From: Pantoea sp. 1.19 | Lineage (GTDB): Bacteria > Pseudomonadota > Gammaproteobacteria > Enterobacterales > Enterobacteriaceae | Assembly (NCBI RefSeq): GCF_001922585.1 | Contig: NZ_MRBS01000001.1 | Location: forward strand, 545,694 to 609,693 | DNA: 64,000 nt | Direction of reading: 5' to 3' | Notes under the pieces: generated by a model | Told to the model about the DNA's origin: nothing | The model's database searches: none | The model's input: the letters and a program-made list of their open reading frames with translations, nothing else | Shown: positions 52,181 to 60,395 of the stretch, one piece after another | How positions within the stretch are numbered: the first letter of the stretch is position 1 | How the letters are laid out: each line of letters begins with the position of its first letter | Translations under genes and position numbers: made by a program

Positions 52181-53011
52181 ATGAAAAGAGTAGCCATTGT
52201 CGGTCTCGGCTGGCTGGGGATGCCGCTGGGAATGGCGCTGAGCGCCCGCGGCTGGCAGGTGAAAGGCAGCAAAACCAGCCCCGACGGCGTCGAGGCGGCG
52301 CGGATGTGCGGCATTGAGAGTTTTTTACTGACCCTGCCGATGTCGCCGGAGTGCGATGCGGAGGACCTGGCGGAACTGCTGGACGTGGATGCGCTGGTGG
52401 TGACCCTGCCGGCGCGGCGCACCGGTGACGGCAGCGACGTCTACCTGCAGGCGGTGCAGGAGATCGTCGACAGCGCGCTCTATCACCGGGTTCCGCGCAT
52501 TGTGTTTACCAGCTCCACATCGGTGTACGGCAGCGGCGAAGGGGTGATGAAGGAAAACGCCGCGCTGCGCCCGGACACCGACAGCGGACGCACGCTGGTG
52601 GCGCTGGAGAGCTGGCTGCACGATCTGCCCGGCACCGCGGTAGATATCGTCCGGCTGGCCGGGCTGGTGGGCCCGGGGCGTCACCCGGGGCGCTTCCTCG
52701 CCGGCAAGACCGATCTCAGCAACGGTGGGCAGGGGGTCAATCTGGTGCACCTCGACGACGTGGTGGATGCGCTGCTGCTGCTCTTGAACACGCCGCCGAA
52801 GGGCGGGCGCATCTGGAACCTGTGCGCGGCGCGCCACCCGAGCCGGGCGGAATTCTACCCCAGCGTGGCCCGCCGGCTGGGCGTGACCCCGCCCACGTTT
52901 GCCCCCGAGGCGACGCCGTCGCGTGGGAAGCTTATCGATGGCAGTAAAATCTGCGACCTGCTCGGCTTTGCCTACCGCTATTCCGATCCCTTTACCATGC
53001 CGGTCTCCTGA
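52181..53011 (+). CDS. yeeZ: NAD(P)-binding epimerase-like protein YeeZ
   Basis: A 276-residue extended short-chain dehydrogenase-like protein. It starts with a Rossmann loop VAIVGLGWLGMPLGMAL, has the FTSSTSVYGSGEG strand typical of sugar epimerases and VNLVHLDDVVDALLLL. The usual Tyr-x3-Lys is not obvious, so catalysis is doubtful. It stands divergent from hisL, as yeeZ does in E. coli. The ATG at 52181 is chosen because CAAGGAG lies 8-9 bases upstream. Confidence 0.9.
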   Translation: MKRVAIVGLGWLGMPLGMALSARGWQVKGSKTSPDGVEAARMCGIESFLLTLPMSPECDAEDLAELLDVDALVVTLPARRTGDGSDVYLQAVQEIVDSALYHRVPRIVFTSSTSVYGSGEGVMKENAALRPDTDSGRTLVALESWLHDLPGTAVDIVRLAGLVGPGRHPGRFLAGKTDLSNGGQGVNLVHLDDVVDALLLLLNTPPKGGRIWNLCAARHPSRAEFYPSVARRLGVTPPTFAPEATPSRGKLIDGSKICDLLGFAYRYSDPFTMPVS

Positions 53012-53033
53012 CCGGCCGCCGCGGCGCGGAAGC

Positions 53034-54314
53034 TCAGCGCCCCAGCCGGTCCCGCAGCGCATACCAGCAGGCGCCGAGCGCGGTCAGCGGTACCTGCAGC
53101 CGCCGCCCGCCGGGAAAGGGCAGGTGCGGCAGCCGGGCGAAGGTGTCAAAGCGTTCGGCATCGCCGCGCAGCAGCTCGGCGATCAGCCTGCCGCACAGGT
53201 GCGTGTGGGTTACGCCGTGGCCGCTGTCCCCCTGCATGTAGTAGACGTTGTGTTCCAGCCGCCCCATCTGCGGCAGCCGCGACAGGGTCAGCAGGAAATT
53301 GCCGCTCCAGGCGTAATCAAAGCGGATGCCGCGCAGCTGGGGGAAGGTTTTTTCCAGCTTGGATCGGATCAGGCCGGCAATATCCGCCGGCTCCCGCGCG
53401 CCGTAGACTACGCCGCCGCCGTACAGCAGGCGGTTATCGGCGCTGAGGCGAAAATAGTCCAGCAGGTAGTTACCATCTTCAACGCAGTGGTTGCCCGGCA
53501 GCAGGCTCAGCGCCAGGTCGGCCGACAGCGGTTCGGTCGCCACGATCTGCGACCCGCACGGCATACTTTTGGCGGCCAGCCGCGGCTCCAGATCCGCGGC
53601 CAGATAGGCGTTACCGGCAAACAGCAGGGTGGTGGCGTGCACCTCGCCGCGGGCGGTGCGGACCACGTTCGGTGCGCCGTAGCGCACGCCGGTGACCGCG
53701 GAGTGTTCGAAGAGGCGCCCGCCGTGACGGCGCACCGCCTCCGCCTCACCCAGTACCAGATTTAGCGGATGCAGGTGGCCACCCAGCCGGTCGAGCAGGC
53801 CGCCGCAGTAGCGTTCGCTGGCAATGACGGTGCGCATCTGCTGCTCATCCAGCAGCTGCAGCCCGGTATTGCCGTAGTGCGCCCAGCGCTGCGCCTGCGC
53901 TTCCAGCGCGCGCATCTGCCGGCCGCTGAGGGCGGCAAAAATCCCGCCGGGACGGTAATCGCACTGGATAGCATAGCGATCAATACGATCGCGAATAATC
54001 TCGCCGCCTTCAAACATCATCGCGCCGCAGCGCTGCGCCGTCGCCTCACCGTAGCGGGCGCCGATCGCGTCCACGTCGCGGCTCCAGGCATTCACCACCT
54101 GGCCGCCGTTGCGGCCGCTGGCGCCAAAGCCCACGCGCACCGCCTCCAGCACCACCACGTCGTAGCCCGCCTCGCTTAAAAACAGCGCCGAGGAGATGCC
54201 GGTAAAGCCGCCGCCGATAATGCAGACGTCACAGCTGATGCGCCCGCGCAGTGAGGGCCAGGGCGCATGCGCCGTGGCCGTGGCCGCGTAATAGCTGTCG
54301 GTGTGATCCGCCAT
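53034..54314 (-). CDS. puuB: Gamma-glutamylputrescine oxidoreductase
   Basis: FAD-dependent oxidase converting gamma-glutamylputrescine to gamma-glutamyl-gamma-aminobutyraldehyde with H2O2 and ammonia. The 426-residue protein equals E. coli PuuB in length. CDVCIIGGGFTGISSALFL is the FAD-binding motif; GFGASGRNGGQVVNAWS and MQGDSGHGVTHTHLCG are typical of the DAO family members in polyamine use. The start at 54314 follows GGGGAGAAGG. It lies directly downstream of puuR. The puuC gene, which lies between puuR and puuB in E. coli, is missing here. Confidence 0.93.
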   Translation of the reverse strand: MADHTDSYYAATATAHAPWPSLRGRISCDVCIIGGGFTGISSALFLSEAGYDVVVLEAVRVGFGASGRNGGQVVNAWSRDVDAIGARYGEATAQRCGAMMFEGGEIIRDRIDRYAIQCDYRPGGIFAALSGRQMRALEAQAQRWAHYGNTGLQLLDEQQMRTVIASERYCGGLLDRLGGHLHPLNLVLGEAEAVRRHGGRLFEHSAVTGVRYGAPNVVRTARGEVHATTLLFAGNAYLAADLEPRLAAKSMPCGSQIVATEPLSADLALSLLPGNHCVEDGNYLLDYFRLSADNRLLYGGGVVYGAREPADIAGLIRSKLEKTFPQLRGIRFDYAWSGNFLLTLSRLPQMGRLEHNVYYMQGDSGHGVTHTHLCGRLIAELLRGDAERFDTFARLPHLPFPGGRRLQVPLTALGACWYALRDRLGR

Positions 54315-54331
54315 TGCCTTCTCCCCGGGGG

Positions 54332-54892
54332 TCAGAACGTTGCTGGCGTGTGCGCGCTGACGATGCGGCACACCCGTGATGAGACATTTTTAATGCTGTG
54401 CGGCTGACCGGTATCAATCACATAGCTTTGGCCGGCGCGCAGGTGATACTCCTCGCCGTTGACGGTGAGCACGATCTCCCCCTCCAGCAGGATGCCGGTC
54501 TCCTCTCCGGCGTGACGGATTTTCTCGCCGCTGCTGGCGCCCGGCTGCCAGGTCTCCAGCATCATGCCGAGGGCGCGCCGGTCATTCCCGTTGTGCACCA
54601 GCCGCAGCGACACGCCCTGGCTGCCGATCTCCACCAGGTCCTGCGCTTCCACCACCACCCGCGGCCGGCGGGGTTTCACCGGCTCGGAAAAAAACTCTGA
54701 CAGCGTCAGCCCGTACACCCGCAGCAGCTTCTGCAGCGTGCTCAGCGCCGGGCTGACCTTATCCTGCTCGATGGTGCTGATGGCGCTGTGGGTCAGTCCC
54801 GCCAGCTCGGCGGCCCGCCGCTGCGACAGCCCCTGCGCCTGGCGCAGGGCCGAAAGACGCCTCCCCGGCGCCAGCGCGTTATCCTGCTGCAT
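54332..54892 (-). CDS. puuR: Transcriptional repressor PuuR
   Basis: A 186-residue regulator with an N-terminal HTH_3 domain (LSALRQAQGLSQRRAAELAG then LTHSAISTIEQDKVSPAL) and a C-terminal cupin (HAGEETGILLEGEIVLTVNG, GQPHSIKN). In E. coli PuuR represses the puu genes and is relieved by putrescine. Its start overlaps the end of puuD by 14 bases, so both are in one transcript. Confidence 0.94.
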   Translation of the reverse strand: MQQDNALAPGRRLSALRQAQGLSQRRAAELAGLTHSAISTIEQDKVSPALSTLQKLLRVYGLTLSEFFSEPVKPRRPRVVVEAQDLVEIGSQGVSLRLVHNGNDRRALGMMLETWQPGASSGEKIRHAGEETGILLEGEIVLTVNGEEYHLRAGQSYVIDTGQPHSIKNVSSRVCRIVSAHTPATF

Positions 54893-55649
54893 AGCGCGCC
54901 TGCTGATAGTGTTGACTGGCAGTTATAAACGCGGCAAACAGCCGCTGCGACAGCGGGTCGGCGTCGCTGTGCCATTCAGGATGCCACTGTACCCCCAGCG
55001 CAAAGGGCTGATCCGGCAGGCTTACCGCCTCAATCAGTCCGTCCCCGGCGCGGGCTTCGATGCGCAGGCGCGGGCCGGGACTGTCGATGCCCTGCTGATG
55101 CAGGGAGTTTACCTGCCAGCGCCGCGCCTCGCCGCACAGCTGGGCCAGCAGGCCGTGCGGCTCCAGCCACAGGTCGTGACTGGGCGCATACTGGTCGGCC
55201 AGCGGCGCCGCGGGATTTTCGCGGTGGTCCTGATAGCCAAAGGTCGCGTGCACTTCGCGCAGCAGAGTGCCGCCGCAGGCCACCACCATCTCCTGCAGAC
55301 CGCGACAGATAGCGAAGAGCGGCATCTGCCGCGCCGCGCAGGCGTTCACCAGCGCCAGGGCCAGCCGGTCGCGTCCCGGATCGGCATGGGGCTCGCGGTC
55401 AGGCTGGCCATAGTGGTGCGGTTCAATGTTACTCGGGCTGCCGGTGAGCAGGATGCCGTCGAGGCGGGCGAGGCTGTTATCCAATGCCCGGGGAAAATCG
55501 ATCAGCCCGTGGGGCAGAGCCAGCGGCACGCCGCCGGCGAGAAAAATGGCCTGCAGATACTTATTGTGTACCGTCTGGATCGGGTGCCCACCCGCTTCGC
55601 TCTGGCACAGGATCACCCCAATCAGCGGCGTGTTAAAAATATTGCCCAT
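54879..55649 (-). CDS. puuD: Gamma-glutamyl-gamma-aminobutyrate hydrolase
   Basis: Releases GABA and glutamate in the putrescine pathway. The 256-residue class I amidotransferase-like hydrolase has PLFAICRGLQEM (nucleophile Cys), LTGSPSNIEPHHY and the catalytic His of FALGVQWHPEW. ATG at 55649 matches the E. coli start. First gene of the minus-strand puuD-puuR-puuB unit, divergent from puuA. Confidence 0.95.
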   Translation of the reverse strand: MGNIFNTPLIGVILCQSEAGGHPIQTVHNKYLQAIFLAGGVPLALPHGLIDFPRALDNSLARLDGILLTGSPSNIEPHHYGQPDREPHADPGRDRLALALVNACAARQMPLFAICRGLQEMVVACGGTLLREVHATFGYQDHRENPAAPLADQYAPSHDLWLEPHGLLAQLCGEARRWQVNSLHQQGIDSPGPRLRIEARAGDGLIEAVSLPDQPFALGVQWHPEWHSDADPLSQRLFAAFITASQHYQQARYAAG

Positions 55650-55820
55650 GTTTATCCTCGCGGCGGTGAAGGCTGACGGCGGCACGGGGCGCCGTTTGGC
55701 GGCTTTTTGTGCAGTACAGTGTCAATTTAGTGCCCCCGTGCGCAATATTCAAACCGTGCGTTAACATTCTCACAAACATTTGCACACTTTTTAGCAAACG
55801 GCTATCTTCAAAATGTGGCG

Positions 55821-55836
55821 GTTATTTTGAACAATC
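55821..55836 (+). promoter_or_regulatory. Candidate PuuR operator between puuD and puuA
   Basis: GTTATTTTGAACAATC keeps the TGAACA half of the E. coli PuuR site AAAATATAATGAACA but matches poorly in the other half. It lies 38 bp before the puuA start in the 224-bp divergent region 55650-55873. Confidence 0.35.
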
Positions 55837-55873
55837 GCGACGGCATCATCCCCTGTTAACCTGGCGGTGTATC

Positions 55874-57286
55874 ATGACGAATCTGGTCGAGTCTGACTGC
55901 TTTACGCGACCGCGTGAAGAGCGAACCAGCGCGTTCCGGCTTGAGGTTGCGGCCTACCTGGAACGCCATCCACAGACGCAGTATGTTGATATTCTTCTTA
56001 ATGATTTAAACGGGGTGTTTCGCGGCAAGCGGCTGCCCGTCTCCAGCCTCCCCCGGCTGGATAAAGGCTGCTACTTTCCGGCTTCGGTGTACGCCATGGA
56101 TATTCTTGGCAACACGGTTGAAGAGGCGGGACTGGGGCAGGCGCTGGGCGAACCGGACAACATCTGTTTCCCCGTGGCCGGCACGCTGGTCCCCTCCGCT
56201 GCCGATCCGCAGCACCTCGCCCAGCTGCTGCTGAGCATGCGCAATCAAGATGGCACTCCCTTTGACGTTGAACCCCGTAACGTGCTCGATAGGCTCTGGC
56301 AGCAGCTGCTGAACCGCGGGCTGTTCCCGGTGGTAGCGGTAGAGTTGGAGTTCTATCTGGTCGACAAGCAGCGCGACGCTGAAGGGTATATTCAGCCGCC
56401 GTGCGCGCCGGGTAGCGATGAGCGCAACATGCAAAGCCAGGTCTATTCGGTGGACAACCTCGATCACTTCAGCGCGGTGCTCAGTGAGATAGACGCCATG
56501 GCGCGCCAGCAGGGGATCCCCGCCGACGGCGCGCTGGCCGAAGCCTCGCCGGGCCAGTTTGAAGTGAACCTGCACCATACCCGCGACGTGCTCGGCGCCT
56601 GCGACCAGGCGGTGTTGCTGAAACGCCTGGTGCGGCAGGTGGCGGACAATCATGAGATGAACGCCACCTTTATGGCCAAGCCCTATGAGGAGTACGCCGG
56701 CAGCGGTATGCACGTGCACATCAGCGTGCTGGACGCTGCCGATCACAACGCGTTTGCCAACGACGACGGCAGCGACTCACCGCTGCTGAAGCGCTCGCTG
56801 GCGGGAATGATCGCCATGATGCCGGCCTCAATGGCGCTGCTGGCGCCCAACGTGAACGCCTGGCGCCGCTTTGTTCCCGATGCCTTTGTCCCGCTGCAGG
56901 CGTCGTGGGGGCACAATAACCGCACCGTGGCGCTGCGCATCCCCTGCGGCGACGTTGAAAACCACCGCGTGGAGTACCGGGTCGCCGGCGCGGACGCCAA
57001 CCCCTATCTGGTGGTGGCGGCAATCCTCGCCGGCATCCTCTACGGGCTGGATAACCCGCTGCCGCTGCCGCCGGCGGTGACCGGGAACGGCTATGAGGCC
57101 GGAGGGGCGCCGCTGCCGGTGCGGCAGAGCGATGCCCTGTCTGAGTTTGATGACAATCAGGCGCTCCGGCAGCTGCTGGGAGAGCGCTTCTCGCAGGTGT
57201 GGCACACCTGCAAACACCATGAGCTGATGCACTTTGAGCGGCTGATTACCGCGACGGAAATCGACTGGATGTTGAAAAACGCCTGA
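55874..57286 (+). CDS. puuA: Gamma-glutamylputrescine synthetase
   Basis: Ligates glutamate to putrescine with ATP, the first committed step of the Puu pathway. The 470-residue protein is a glutamine synthetase-fold enzyme with FRGKRLPVSSLPRLDKGCYF, VVAVELEFYLVDKQRDAEGY, SPGQFEVNLHHT, YAGSGMHVHISV and ASWGHNNRTVALRIP (metal- and ATP-site motifs). Similarity to E. coli PuuA extends from end to end. The start at 55874 is at the conserved position; a longer frame upstream covers the regulatory region. puuE follows after 53 bp. Confidence 0.95.
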   Translation: MTNLVESDCFTRPREERTSAFRLEVAAYLERHPQTQYVDILLNDLNGVFRGKRLPVSSLPRLDKGCYFPASVYAMDILGNTVEEAGLGQALGEPDNICFPVAGTLVPSAADPQHLAQLLLSMRNQDGTPFDVEPRNVLDRLWQQLLNRGLFPVVAVELEFYLVDKQRDAEGYIQPPCAPGSDERNMQSQVYSVDNLDHFSAVLSEIDAMARQQGIPADGALAEASPGQFEVNLHHTRDVLGACDQAVLLKRLVRQVADNHEMNATFMAKPYEEYAGSGMHVHISVLDAADHNAFANDDGSDSPLLKRSLAGMIAMMPASMALLAPNVNAWRRFVPDAFVPLQASWGHNNRTVALRIPCGDVENHRVEYRVAGADANPYLVVAAILAGILYGLDNPLPLPPAVTGNGYEAGGAPLPVRQSDALSEFDDNQALRQLLGERFSQVWHTCKHHELMHFERLITATEIDWMLKNA

Positions 57287-57339
57287 GGCAGCGCGTCCCC
57301 GCCGTCCGGCGGGGCGCACTGCCCGTGAAGGGGGTGATC

Positions 57340-58635
57340 ATGAACAGTAATGTGCACTGGCAGCAGCGGCGTGAGGCGGCGGTCACGCCCGGCGTCGGCA
57401 GCGCGCTGGCGGTTTATATTACCCGGGCGCGCAACGCCGAGCTGTGGGACGTGGAGGGCAAGCGGTATATCGACTTTGCCGCCGGGATCGCGGTGGTGAA
57501 CACTGGCCACAACCATCCGGCGGTGATCGCGGCGGCGCGCGCCCAGCTGGAGGCCTTTACCCACACCTGCTTTCAGGTCACGCCGTACCCTGACTATGTC
57601 CGGCTGGCCGAAAAGCTGAATGCGCTGGTGCCGATTGCCGAACCGACCCAGACGCTGCTGCTGACCAGCGGCGCGGAGGCGGTGGAGAATGCCATTAAGG
57701 TGGCGCGTATCGCCACCGGACGCCGCGCAGTGATCGCCTTTCGCGGCGGTTTTCACGGCCGCACTCTGTTGGGGATGGCGCTCACCGGTAAGGTCCAGCC
57801 CTATAAAGCCGGCTACGGACCCTTTCCGCCGGAGATTTATCACGTGCCCTATCCGGCGCGCTATCTGGGCGTGGATGACAGCCGCGCGCTGGCGTCGCTG
57901 GAGGGGGTGTTTGCCGCCGATGTGCCGGCAGACGAGGTGGCGGCCATCATTATCGAGCCGGTACAAGGGGAGGGCGGCTTTTACGCGGCCTCGCCGGACT
58001 TCTTACGTCAGCTGCGCGCGCTCTGCGATCGGCACGGCATCGTGCTGATAGCCGATGAGATCCAGAGCGGTTTCTGCCGCACCGGTAAAACCTTTGCCAT
58101 TGAGCACAGCGGCATCGAGCCGGATATCATCACCGTGGCGAAAAGCCTCGCCGGCGGCTTTCCGCTGTCGGCGGTGGTGGGGCGGGCCGCGCTGATGAGC
58201 CGCGCGCGGGCGGGCGGGCTCGGCGGCACCTTTGCCGGTTCGCCGGTGGCGGTTGCCGCCGCGCTGGCGGTGATTGAGCTGATTGAAACCGGGCAGCTTA
58301 ATCAGCGCGCGCAGCAGCAGGGAGAATGGGTGGTCAGCCATCTGCAGCGGCTGGCCGACTCGCTGGACTGCATTGGCGATATCCGCCACTGTGGGGCGAT
58401 GATTGCCATGGAGCTGGTGACGGCGCGGGATCCCCAGCGGCCCGACAGGGCGCTGACGCAGGCACTGGTGCAGGAGGCGGGGCGACAGGGACTGGTGCTG
58501 CTCTCCTGCGGCGTGCGCGGTAACGTTATCCGCTTTTTAATCCCGCTGACCGCCGAGCGAGAAATTGTTACTGAAGGTCTCAACATCTTGTCATCCTGCC
58601 TGCAAATGGTGCATAATTCGCGCCCTGCAAATTAG
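57340..58635 (+). CDS. puuE: 4-aminobutyrate aminotransferase PuuE
   Basis: PLP-dependent class III aminotransferase that converts GABA and 2-oxoglutarate to succinate semialdehyde and glutamate. The 431-residue protein has YIDFAAGIAVVNTGHNHP, TSGAEAVENAIKVAR, FRGGFHGRTLLGMALTGKV, IADEIQSGFCRTGK and the PLP lysine in VAKSLAGGFPLSAVVG. ATG at 57340 with AGGGGGTG upstream is preferred to GTG at 57325. It is adjacent to puuA; in E. coli it ends the puuDRCBE operon, so the order is rearranged. Confidence 0.92.
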   Translation: MNSNVHWQQRREAAVTPGVGSALAVYITRARNAELWDVEGKRYIDFAAGIAVVNTGHNHPAVIAAARAQLEAFTHTCFQVTPYPDYVRLAEKLNALVPIAEPTQTLLLTSGAEAVENAIKVARIATGRRAVIAFRGGFHGRTLLGMALTGKVQPYKAGYGPFPPEIYHVPYPARYLGVDDSRALASLEGVFAADVPADEVAAIIIEPVQGEGGFYAASPDFLRQLRALCDRHGIVLIADEIQSGFCRTGKTFAIEHSGIEPDIITVAKSLAGGFPLSAVVGRAALMSRARAGGLGGTFAGSPVAVAAALAVIELIETGQLNQRAQQQGEWVVSHLQRLADSLDCIGDIRHCGAMIAMELVTARDPQRPDRALTQALVQEAGRQGLVLLSCGVRGNVIRFLIPLTAEREIVTEGLNILSSCLQMVHNSRPAN

Positions 58636-58638
58636 AAG

Positions 58639-58673
58639 AATAACCGTCGCACTGCGCGCCGGTTATTTTTTTT
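58639..58673 (+). terminator. Rho-independent terminator after puuE
   Basis: AATAACCG (58639-58646) pairs with CGGTTATT (58660-58667), with a GC-rich loop and a run of eight T. Confidence 0.85.
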
Positions 58674-58760
58674 GCATTTATCCATGTAACACCGTAAGGG
58701 GCCGGCACTGGCCGGACAGATACACGTATACACACAGATGTGTTGATCGAGGAAAAAAAG

Positions 58761-58958
58761 ATGGGGCAGTTCATTAACTTTTCACCGGCCGCAGCCGGTA
58801 GCCGCTTTCGTGATGACTACGGCGCTCAGGCGAGCCGCTTTGCTTTCGCCCGCCCGTCGTCTCTCTCCATTACTCTCTCCCCGCGCTTATTGCGAAGTTT
58901 CCCTGTGGTACAGTCCAGTCCGGCTGGCGCTATGGGGAGGCTGAATCATGACGCATAA
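58761..58958 (+). CDS. Possible small leader ORF overlapping plaP
   Basis: A 65-codon frame starting at ATG 58761 behind GAGGAAAAAAAG, a good ribosome site, and ending 11 bases inside plaP. The peptide begins [20 protein letters not shown] and is otherwise Ser/Arg/Pro-rich without a domain. It could couple translation of plaP to a leader or be a chance frame; nothing recognised. The rest of the gap 58674-58760 has no other feature. Confidence 0.35.
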   Translation: MGQFINFSPAAAGSRFRDDYGAQASRFAFARPSSLSITLSPRLLRSFPVVQSSPAGAMGRLNHDA

Positions 58959-60315
58959 TGCTGCAAACACCGCGCAGCCGCCGCGCGCACATCTGAAAAA
59001 AACGCTGACCCTGATGCCCGTTGTGATGATGGGGCTGGCTTACATGCAGCCGATGACCCTGTTTGATACTTTCGGCATTGTTTCCGGCCTGACCGACGGT
59101 CACGTCGCCACCGCGTATGCCTTTGCGCTGATCGCTATTCTGTTTACCGCGTTAAGCTACGGTAAGCTGGTACGCCGCTTCCCATCTGCGGGCTCCGCTT
59201 ACACCTACGCACAGAAAGCCATCAGTCCGCACGTCGGCTTTATGGTGGGCTGGTCATCGCTGCTGGACTATCTGTTCATGCCGATGATCAACATTTTGTT
59301 GGCGAAGATTTACTTTGAAGCCCTGATACCGGGGATCCCGTCATGGATCTTTGTGGTGTTGCTGGTGGGCTTTATGACCCTCTCCAACCTGAAAGGCATC
59401 AAAACGGTGGCCAACTTTAACAGCGTCATCGTGGTGCTGCAGGTGGCGATCATTCTGGTTATCATGGGGATGGTGGTGTACGGCGTAGCGCACGGCGAAG
59501 GCGCCGGTACGCTGGCCAGCACCCGGCCGTTCTGGTCCGACAATGCGCACGTGGTGCCGATGATAACCGGGGCGACGATACTTTGCTTCTCGTTCCTCGG
59601 CTTTGACGGCATCAGCTCGCTGTCGGAAGAGACCAAAGACGCCGGCCGGGTGATCCCGAAGGCGATTTTCCTGACGGCGCTGATTGGTGGGCTGATCTTT
59701 ATTGTGGTCTCCTACTTTTTGCAGCTCTACTTTCCGGATATTTCGCGCTTCAAGGACCCGGACGCTTCTCAGCCGGAGATCATGCTGTACGTGGCGGGAC
59801 GCGCCTTCCAGTTCGGCATTCTGATCTTCTCCTGCGTTACCGTGCTGGCCTCCGGGATGGCCGCGCACGCGGGCGTGTCGCGCCTGATGTACGTGATGGG
59901 CCGCGATGGCGTGTTCCCGTCGCGCTTCTTCGGCTATATCCACCCGAAGTGGCGTACCCCGGCGTGGAACGTGCTGCTGGTCGGTGCGGTCGCGCTGCTG
60001 GCGATCAACTTTGACCTGGTGACGGCAACGGCGCTGATCAACTTTGGTGCGCTGGTGGCGTTTACCTTTGTGAACCTGTCGGTTATCTCACAGTTCTGGA
60101 TCCGTGAGAAGCAGAACAAGACGCTGAAGCAGCACATTAACTACCTGGTTCTGCCGCTGTGCGGCGCGCTGACGGTGGGGGCGCTGTGGCTGAATCTGGA
60201 AGAGAGCTCCATGGTTCTCGGTCTGGTGTGGGCCGCCATTGGCCTGATCTATCTGGCCTTTGTTACCCGCAGCTTCCGCGAGCCGGTACCGCAGTACAGT
60301 GAAGAGCTGTATTAA
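58948..60315 (+). CDS. plaP: Putrescine importer PlaP (YeeF)
   Basis: APC-family proton-coupled putrescine importer, 455 residues with about twelve helices. [20 protein letters not shown] start (here [20 protein letters not shown]), [19 protein letters not shown] segment, [20 protein letters not shown] and the C-terminal [19 protein letters not shown] are shared along the whole length with E. coli PlaP rather than with PuuP. Its place next to sbcB is also that of plaP in E. coli. With the puu genes just upstream it would supply their substrate. Confidence 0.92.
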   Translation: MTHNAANTAQPPRAHLKKTLTLMPVVMMGLAYMQPMTLFDTFGIVSGLTDGHVATAYAFALIAILFTALSYGKLVRRFPSAGSAYTYAQKAISPHVGFMVGWSSLLDYLFMPMINILLAKIYFEALIPGIPSWIFVVLLVGFMTLSNLKGIKTVANFNSVIVVLQVAIILVIMGMVVYGVAHGEGAGTLASTRPFWSDNAHVVPMITGATILCFSFLGFDGISSLSEETKDAGRVIPKAIFLTALIGGLIFIVVSYFLQLYFPDISRFKDPDASQPEIMLYVAGRAFQFGILIFSCVTVLASGMAAHAGVSRLMYVMGRDGVFPSRFFGYIHPKWRTPAWNVLLVGAVALLAINFDLVTATALINFGALVAFTFVNLSVISQFWIREKQNKTLKQHINYLVLPLCGALTVGALWLNLEESSMVLGLVWAAIGLIYLAFVTRSFREPVPQYSEELY

Positions 60316-60343
60316 TTCCGGCCGGCTTCTCTGCCGCTGAGCA

Positions 60344-60379
60344 AAAAAAACGGCCCGCACGTCAGTGCGGGCCGTTTTT
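60344..60379. terminator. Bidirectional terminator between plaP and sbcB
   Basis: AACGGCCCGCAC (60349-60360) pairs with GTGCGGGCCGTT (60365-60376) around GTCA, with an A-run on the left and T-run on the right, so it serves both convergent genes. Confidence 0.92.
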
Positions 60380-60395
60380 GTTTACGCCGCGTCCG

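Noticed and set aside
58948..60315. Naming the transporter next to the puu genes puuP
   Set aside because: Its sequence follows PlaP/YeeF along its length and it lies next to sbcB, as plaP does in E. coli.
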